A model generated the notes under the pieces. It was not told where the DNA came from, did not search any database, and saw only the letters and a program-made list of their open reading frames with translations. 7,301 nt of DNA from Bacillota bacterium (lineage in GTDB: Bacteria > Bacillota > Dethiobacteria > Dethiobacterales > Dethiobacteraceae): assembly GCA_012841735.1 (NCBI GenBank), contig DUUE01000454.1, positions 1 to 7,301 on the forward strand, written 5' to 3'. The position numbers were made by a program, and so were the translations under genes. Position 1 is the first letter of the stretch. Every line of letters starts with the position of its first letter. Positions 4,065-7,301 of the stretch are shown here, one piece after another.

Positions 4065-6167
4065 ATGATTAATACAGAGACATTAAAACAAATGCAGACC
4101 AGGGAGAAAACACTGCAGGTGGAAGGGCTGGACTGTGCCGACTGTGCGCGCCGGCTGGAGGAAGGCATCTGCAACCTGGACGGGATCCAGGAATGTTCCC
4201 TTTCTTTTACCACAGGCAGGCTTTATTTGCGTTACGACGGGACACTGGAAAAAGTAAGGGAACTTGCCGCCGCCCACGGCTACAGGCTGCGCGAAAGCGG
4301 TGAGGAGGAGCGGGGGGAGGCTGTCGCCCGGCAGCGTGTGCTGCAGGCGGCCGCTGCGGGGGGAACTCTGCTTGCCGCCGCCCTGACGGCAGCTTTCAGC
4401 GGGACAGTCTCCGCAGGCTTTCTGTTTTTAACCATTGCGGTTGGCGGCCGCACCACTTTTGCCAGGGCGTGGGCTGCACTGCGCCGGCGGCGCCTGGAGA
4501 TGAATGTGCTGATGACTGTGGCCGTTTTTGGTGCCGTTCTGATCCGGGAATGGTGGGAAGGCGCCGTGGTGGCCTTTCTCTTTGCCGCCGGCAATGCGCT
4601 GGAAACTTATACGGCGGAGAAAAACCGGCGCGCGCTGCGCGGCATGATGCAGGAGCTGCCCGATGTGGCCCACCGCCTGCAGGACGGGCTGCCGGAGGAT
4701 GTACCGGTGAAAGCGGTGGCGGCGGGCGACCTGATCCTGATCCGGCCGGGGGAAAATATACCGCTGGACGGGACAGTGGTCGGCGGCAGTTCCCTGGTTA
4801 CCGAAGCGGCCGTGACAGGCGAGTCCCTGCCGGTTGACAAGGGGGAGGGCAGCCGGGTTTTTGCCGGATCGCTGAACGGTGCCGGCTCGCTCACGGTACG
4901 GGTAAGCGGGACATGGCAGGATTCCACCCTGGCCAGGATTATGCGCCTGGTGGAGGAAGCCCGGGAAAAGCGCGTTCCCGTGCAGCAGTTTATTGACCGT
5001 TTTGCCCGGGTTTATACACCTGCGGTAATGTTTTTGGCGGCACTCTATCCCCTGGCGGGCATCCTGGCGGGCGGCGACCCCAAAATATGGCTTTACCGCG
5101 GGCTGGGCGTGCTTTTGGTGGCCTGCCCCTGTTCCCTGGTCCTGGCGGCGCCGCTGCCTGTGGTGGCCTCCCTGACTGCGGCGGCACGCCGCGGTATGCT
5201 GATTAAAGGCGGGGTATTCCTGGAAGCGGCCGGCCAGGTAAAAGCGTTTCTTTTTGACAAAACAGGCACGCTGACGAAAGGCAGGCCAAAGGTTACCGCC
5301 GTGCATACCTTTTCCCGGCTGGATGAAAAAGAAATAATCGGCCTGGCCGCCAGCCTGGAAGCACATTCCGAGCATGTCCTGGCCGAGGCCGTAAGAGCCA
5401 GGGCGGCCGCAGAGGGGGCGGCGATCCTGCCTGTCAGCGATTTTAGCGCCATCCCCGGCAGGGGTGTGGCCGGAACAATAGGCGGCACCCGCTATTACCT
5501 GGGATCGCCCGCCTTTCTGGCAGGCCGGGGGATCGGAACGGAAAAACTGCGGTCGTGCGGGGAGGGCGGAGAAACTGTCATTGCCCTGGCAACGGAAGCG
5601 GAAGTGCTGGGGGCGGTGCTTCTCGCCGACACCCCGCGGGAGGAAAGTGCGGCGGCGGTGCACAGCCTGCGCACGCTTGGCGTAAAATACATCAGTATGC
5701 TCACAGGGGACCGCAGGCAGGCGGCGGCGACCCTTGCCGCCCGGCTGAAACTGGACGGCTTTGCGGCAGAACTTTTGCCGGAGGAGAAGGCGGCCGCCCT
5801 GCAGCAGGAACTGCAGCAGTGGGGCAAAGTGGCCATGGTGGGCGACGGTATCAATGACGCCCCCGCCCTGGCCCTCTCCACGGTGGGAATTGCCATGGGT
5901 GCGGCCGGCAGCCCCGCCGCCCTGGAAACTGCCGATATTGCCCTGCTGAACGATGACCTGGCTTTACTGCCTTTTCTGCTGCGCCTGTCCCGGAAAACGG
6001 CCGCCGTTATCCGCCAGAATATTTCCCTGTCCCTGCTGATCAAACTGCTGGCCCTGCTGCTGGTCCTTTCCGGCCGGCTGACCCTCTGGCTGGCCATCAC
6101 CGCCGATATGGGCGCCTCTCTTGTGGTAACACTGAACAGTATGCGCCTTTTGGCATACCGTAAATAA
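4065..6167 (+). CDS. cadA: Heavy-metal translocating P1B-type ATPase (Zn/Cd/Pb exporter, CadA/ZntA-like)
   Basis: This 700-residue inner-membrane pump exports divalent soft metals using ATP. AAAGGGG (4052-4058) lies six bases before the ATG. Residues ~16-76 form one HMA metal-binding domain with GLDCADC (Cys24, Cys27), the Asp-Cys-x-x-Cys form seen in ZntA. Four helices (~94-180) precede the actuator domain with TGES (251-254). The metal-site motif CPC (Cys354, Cys356) lies in the sixth helix, followed by DKTGT with phosphorylated Asp398, the ATP-binding domain, TGD (548-550) and MVGDGINDAP (591-600). In the last two helices Lys660 and Asp681 (ADMGAS) correspond to ZntA Lys693/Asp714, which marks the P1B-2 Zn/Cd/Pb subgroup rather than Cu pumps. 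One oddity: the near-invariant SEHP of the nucleotide domain reads SEHV (His437-Val438). It forms an operon with the preceding ArsR-family gene. The symbol reflects the class; cadmium specificity is not shown. Confidence 0.93.
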   Translation: MINTETLKQMQTREKTLQVEGLDCADCARRLEEGICNLDGIQECSLSFTTGRLYLRYDGTLEKVRELAAAHGYRLRESGEEERGEAVARQRVLQAAAAGGTLLAAALTAAFSGTVSAGFLFLTIAVGGRTTFARAWAALRRRRLEMNVLMTVAVFGAVLIREWWEGAVVAFLFAAGNALETYTAEKNRRALRGMMQELPDVAHRLQDGLPEDVPVKAVAAGDLILIRPGENIPLDGTVVGGSSLVTEAAVTGESLPVDKGEGSRVFAGSLNGAGSLTVRVSGTWQDSTLARIMRLVEEAREKRVPVQQFIDRFARVYTPAVMFLAALYPLAGILAGGDPKIWLYRGLGVLLVACPCSLVLAAPLPVVASLTAAARRGMLIKGGVFLEAAGQVKAFLFDKTGTLTKGRPKVTAVHTFSRLDEKEIIGLAASLEAHSEHVLAEAVRARAAAEGAAILPVSDFSAIPGRGVAGTIGGTRYYLGSPAFLAGRGIGTEKLRSCGEGGETVIALATEAEVLGAVLLADTPREESAAAVHSLRTLGVKYISMLTGDRRQAAATLAARLKLDGFAAELLPEEKAAALQQELQQWGKVAMVGDGINDAPALALSTVGIAMGAAGSPAALETADIALLNDDLALLPFLLRLSRKTAAVIRQNISLSLLIKLLALLLVLSGRLTLWLAITADMGASLVVTLNSMRLLAYRK

Positions 6168-6198
6168 GGCACGGAGAAAACCCGCGCCTTATTTTTTT
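6162..6198 (+). terminator. Rho-independent terminator of the metal-resistance operon
   Basis: AAATAAGGC (6162-6170) pairs with GCCTTATTT (6186-6194); after one mismatch the stem continues for three more pairs (CGG 6172-6174 with CCG 6182-6184) around a seven-base loop. Seven Ts (6192-6198) follow. The 5' arm includes the stop codon of the ATPase gene. The A-rich 5' arm opposite the T tract might allow some function in the other direction. Confidence 0.85.
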
Positions 6199-6217
6199 AC
6201 ATGCGCCCGCAATCCAT

Positions 6218-6246
6218 TTGACACTTGTCCCGCCTTGTAGGATAAT
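6218..6246 (+). promoter_or_regulatory. Sigma-A promoter of the DUF512 gene
   Basis: TTGACA (6218-6223) is followed after 17 bases by GATAAT (6241-6246), which matches five of six consensus bases. Transcription should start near 6253, about 25 bases before the ATG. Together with the terminator just upstream this makes the DUF512 gene independent of the metal-resistance operon. A CTTGT direct repeat (6224-6228, 6234-6238) in the spacer is probably chance. Confidence 0.85.
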
Positions 6247-6270
6247 GTTAAAAGCAAAAAGAAAGGCGGG
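6229..6270 (+). repeat. Inverted repeat pairing the promoter spacer with the DUF512 ribosome binding site
   Basis: CCCGCCTT (6229-6236) is a perfect eight-base complement of AAGGCGGG (6263-6270), which contains the Shine-Dalgarno sequence of the DUF512 gene. The left arm lies upstream of the predicted start of transcription, so the hairpin can form only in read-through RNA from the pump operon, not in the gene's own mRNA. It may be chance in GC-rich DNA. Confidence 0.35.
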
Positions 6271-6277
6271 TGCGGCC

Positions 6278-7301
6278 ATGAATCACGGCATCCCGGTGGA
6301 GCGGGTTGAACAGGATTCCATCGCCGACGAGCTGGGCCTGAAAGCGGGCGACCGGCTGCTTTTGGTGGACGGCAAAACACCTGCGGACATTCTGGAGTGG
6401 CGCCTGGCTGAAAGCAGTGAAAACCTGGTGCTTACCATCCGGCATGAAAACGGCGAACTGGTGGATTATGAAATTGAAAAAGCCTATGACGAACCTGTGG
6501 GGCTGGTGTTTGCTTCACCTACACTGGATAAAGTCCGTACCTGCCGGAACAGGTGCCTTTTTTGCTTTGTGGACCAGATGCCCGCCGGCATGCGCAGGAC
6601 GCTTTACCTGAAAGATGACGATTACCGCCTGTCTTTTCTGACCGGTAGTTTTGTTACACTGACCAATTTAAGCGAGGCGGACATTGAACGGATCATCAAA
6701 CTGCATGTAAGCCCCCTCTATGTGTCCGTCCATGCCACCGACCCCAAACTGCGGCAGCGGCTGATGCATAACAGGCGGGCGGGGGAGCTGCTGCCGCTCC
6801 TGAAACGCTTTGCGGCGGCGGGGATTGCTTTTCACACCCAGGCGGTGCTCTGTCCCGGTTTAAACGACGGGGAAGCCCTGGAGCGGACCATCGCCGACCT
6901 CTATGACCTTTATCCCGCCGTGCGCACCCTGGCAGTGGTGCCCGTGGGACTGACGGGACACCGCGAGGGACTTTACCCTGTTGTTCCGGGAAACCGGGAA
7001 TTTGCCGGGGCCGTCCTGGCGCAGGTCGGGCGCTGGCAGCGGAAGGCACTGGCCGAGGCGGGGACGCGTTTTGTTTTTGCTGCCGACGAGTTTTATACCC
7101 TGGCCGGCCGGGCCATCCCGCCGGAAGAGGATTATGAAGGCTATCCGCAGCTGGAAAACGGAGTGGGCCTGGTGCGCCTGCTGCTTGCGGAGTGGGAAGA
7201 AAGCGAGCGGCACTTGCCGCGGCATGTGGACCCGCCCGTAGTTGCCACCGTAGCCACGGGCGTAGCGGCGGCCCCTTATTTGCAGCCCATTATTGACCGG
7301 C
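6278..7301 (+). CDS. DUF512 family protein: PDZ plus radical-SAM-like enzyme (3' truncated)
   Basis: The frame is open from ATG 6278 to the right edge with no stop codon: 341 residues of a protein usually about 430-450 long, so roughly 100 residues are missing. A GGCGGG-type ribosome binding site lies seven bases upstream. Residues ~1-70 form a PDZ-like domain (DELGLKAGDRLLLVDGK). Next comes CRNRCLFCF, a CX3CX2C cluster motif (Cys89, Cys93, Cys96) expected to hold a radical-SAM [4Fe-4S] centre, then the DUF512 signature around FVDQMPAGMRRTLYLKDDDYRLSFL. YVSVHATDP (~148-156), the LCPGLNDGEAL region (~191-201), VVPVGLTGHR (~220-229) and ADEFY...YPQLENGVGL (~269-298) are characteristic of the family. 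Its substrate is unknown. In many Clostridia the gene precedes der (EngA GTPase), so der may follow just outside the window. Confidence 0.9.
   Translation, partial: MNHGIPVERVEQDSIADELGLKAGDRLLLVDGKTPADILEWRLAESSENLVLTIRHENGELVDYEIEKAYDEPVGLVFASPTLDKVRTCRNRCLFCFVDQMPAGMRRTLYLKDDDYRLSFLTGSFVTLTNLSEADIERIIKLHVSPLYVSVHATDPKLRQRLMHNRRAGELLPLLKRFAAAGIAFHTQAVLCPGLNDGEALERTIADLYDLYPAVRTLAVVPVGLTGHREGLYPVVPGNREFAGAVLAQVGRWQRKALAEAGTRFVFAADEFYTLAGRAIPPEEDYEGYPQLENGVGLVRLLLAEWEESERHLPRHVDPPVVATVATGVAAAPYLQPIIDR

Noticed and set aside
4428..5663. Open frame of about 411 codons on the - strand
   Set aside because: It lies wholly opposite the P-type ATPase gene, whose motifs are unambiguous. Long antisense frames are common in GC-rich genes, and the translation shows no recognisable domain.
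1..7301. CRISPR array, tRNA/rRNA genes, insertion sequences, prophage genes, riboswitches
   Set aside because: No regularly spaced repeats, no tRNA- or rRNA-like sequence, no transposase or integrase motifs, and no leader long enough for a riboswitch: the two non-coding gaps are only about 110-145 bases and are explained by terminators and promoters.

Overview
The window looks like chromosomal DNA from a GC-rich, endospore-forming, probably anaerobic Firmicute (Clostridia or a related class). The evidence is a SpoIIP-family spore hydrolase, proteins of the YIEGIA and DUF3189 families (both largely confined to spore-formers), strong AAGGAGG-type ribosome binding sites, and near-consensus sigma-A promoters in short AT-rich gaps. 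The species cannot be told from the sequence. All genes are on the + strand and almost no space is left uncoded.

Region 1 (1-3603) is a tightly packed operon: the 3' end of a DUF1614-like membrane protein, a SpoIIP-family cell-wall hydrolase with a membrane segment at each end, a YIEGIA-family membrane protein, its small partner ('capping complex subunit'), and two tandem DUF3189-family proteins, the second of which has lost the family's Cys/His motif. Neighbouring genes overlap or lie at most 22 bases apart, and the run ends at a strong intrinsic terminator (3581-3603). Its promoter lies upstream of the window. The gene set suggests a membrane-associated job in sporulation, but apart from the SpoIIP-like enzyme the members have no known biochemical function.

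Region 2 (3604-6198) is a self-contained metal-resistance unit. It has a consensus TTGACA/TATAAT promoter with a perfect 14-bp palindrome in its spacer and a second imperfect dyad over the start site, then a CadC/CzrA-like ArsR-family repressor, then a P1B-type Zn/Cd/Pb export ATPase, then a terminator overlapping the ATPase stop codon. The repressor presumably senses the metal that the pump exports.

Region 3 (6199-7301) has its own promoter and the first 341 codons of a DUF512-family PDZ/radical-SAM protein, which runs off the right edge with no stop codon. In many Clostridia DUF512 genes sit just before der and the gpsA-spoIVA region, so the metal unit may be an insertion into a sporulation/core-gene neighbourhood; that is inference, because the flanks are not visible.

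No tRNA, rRNA, CRISPR array, transposase or prophage gene was seen. The points most worth a second look are the uncharacterised spore-type operon with its diverged DUF3189 pair, the palindrome inside the metal promoter, and atypical residues in the repressor and the pump.
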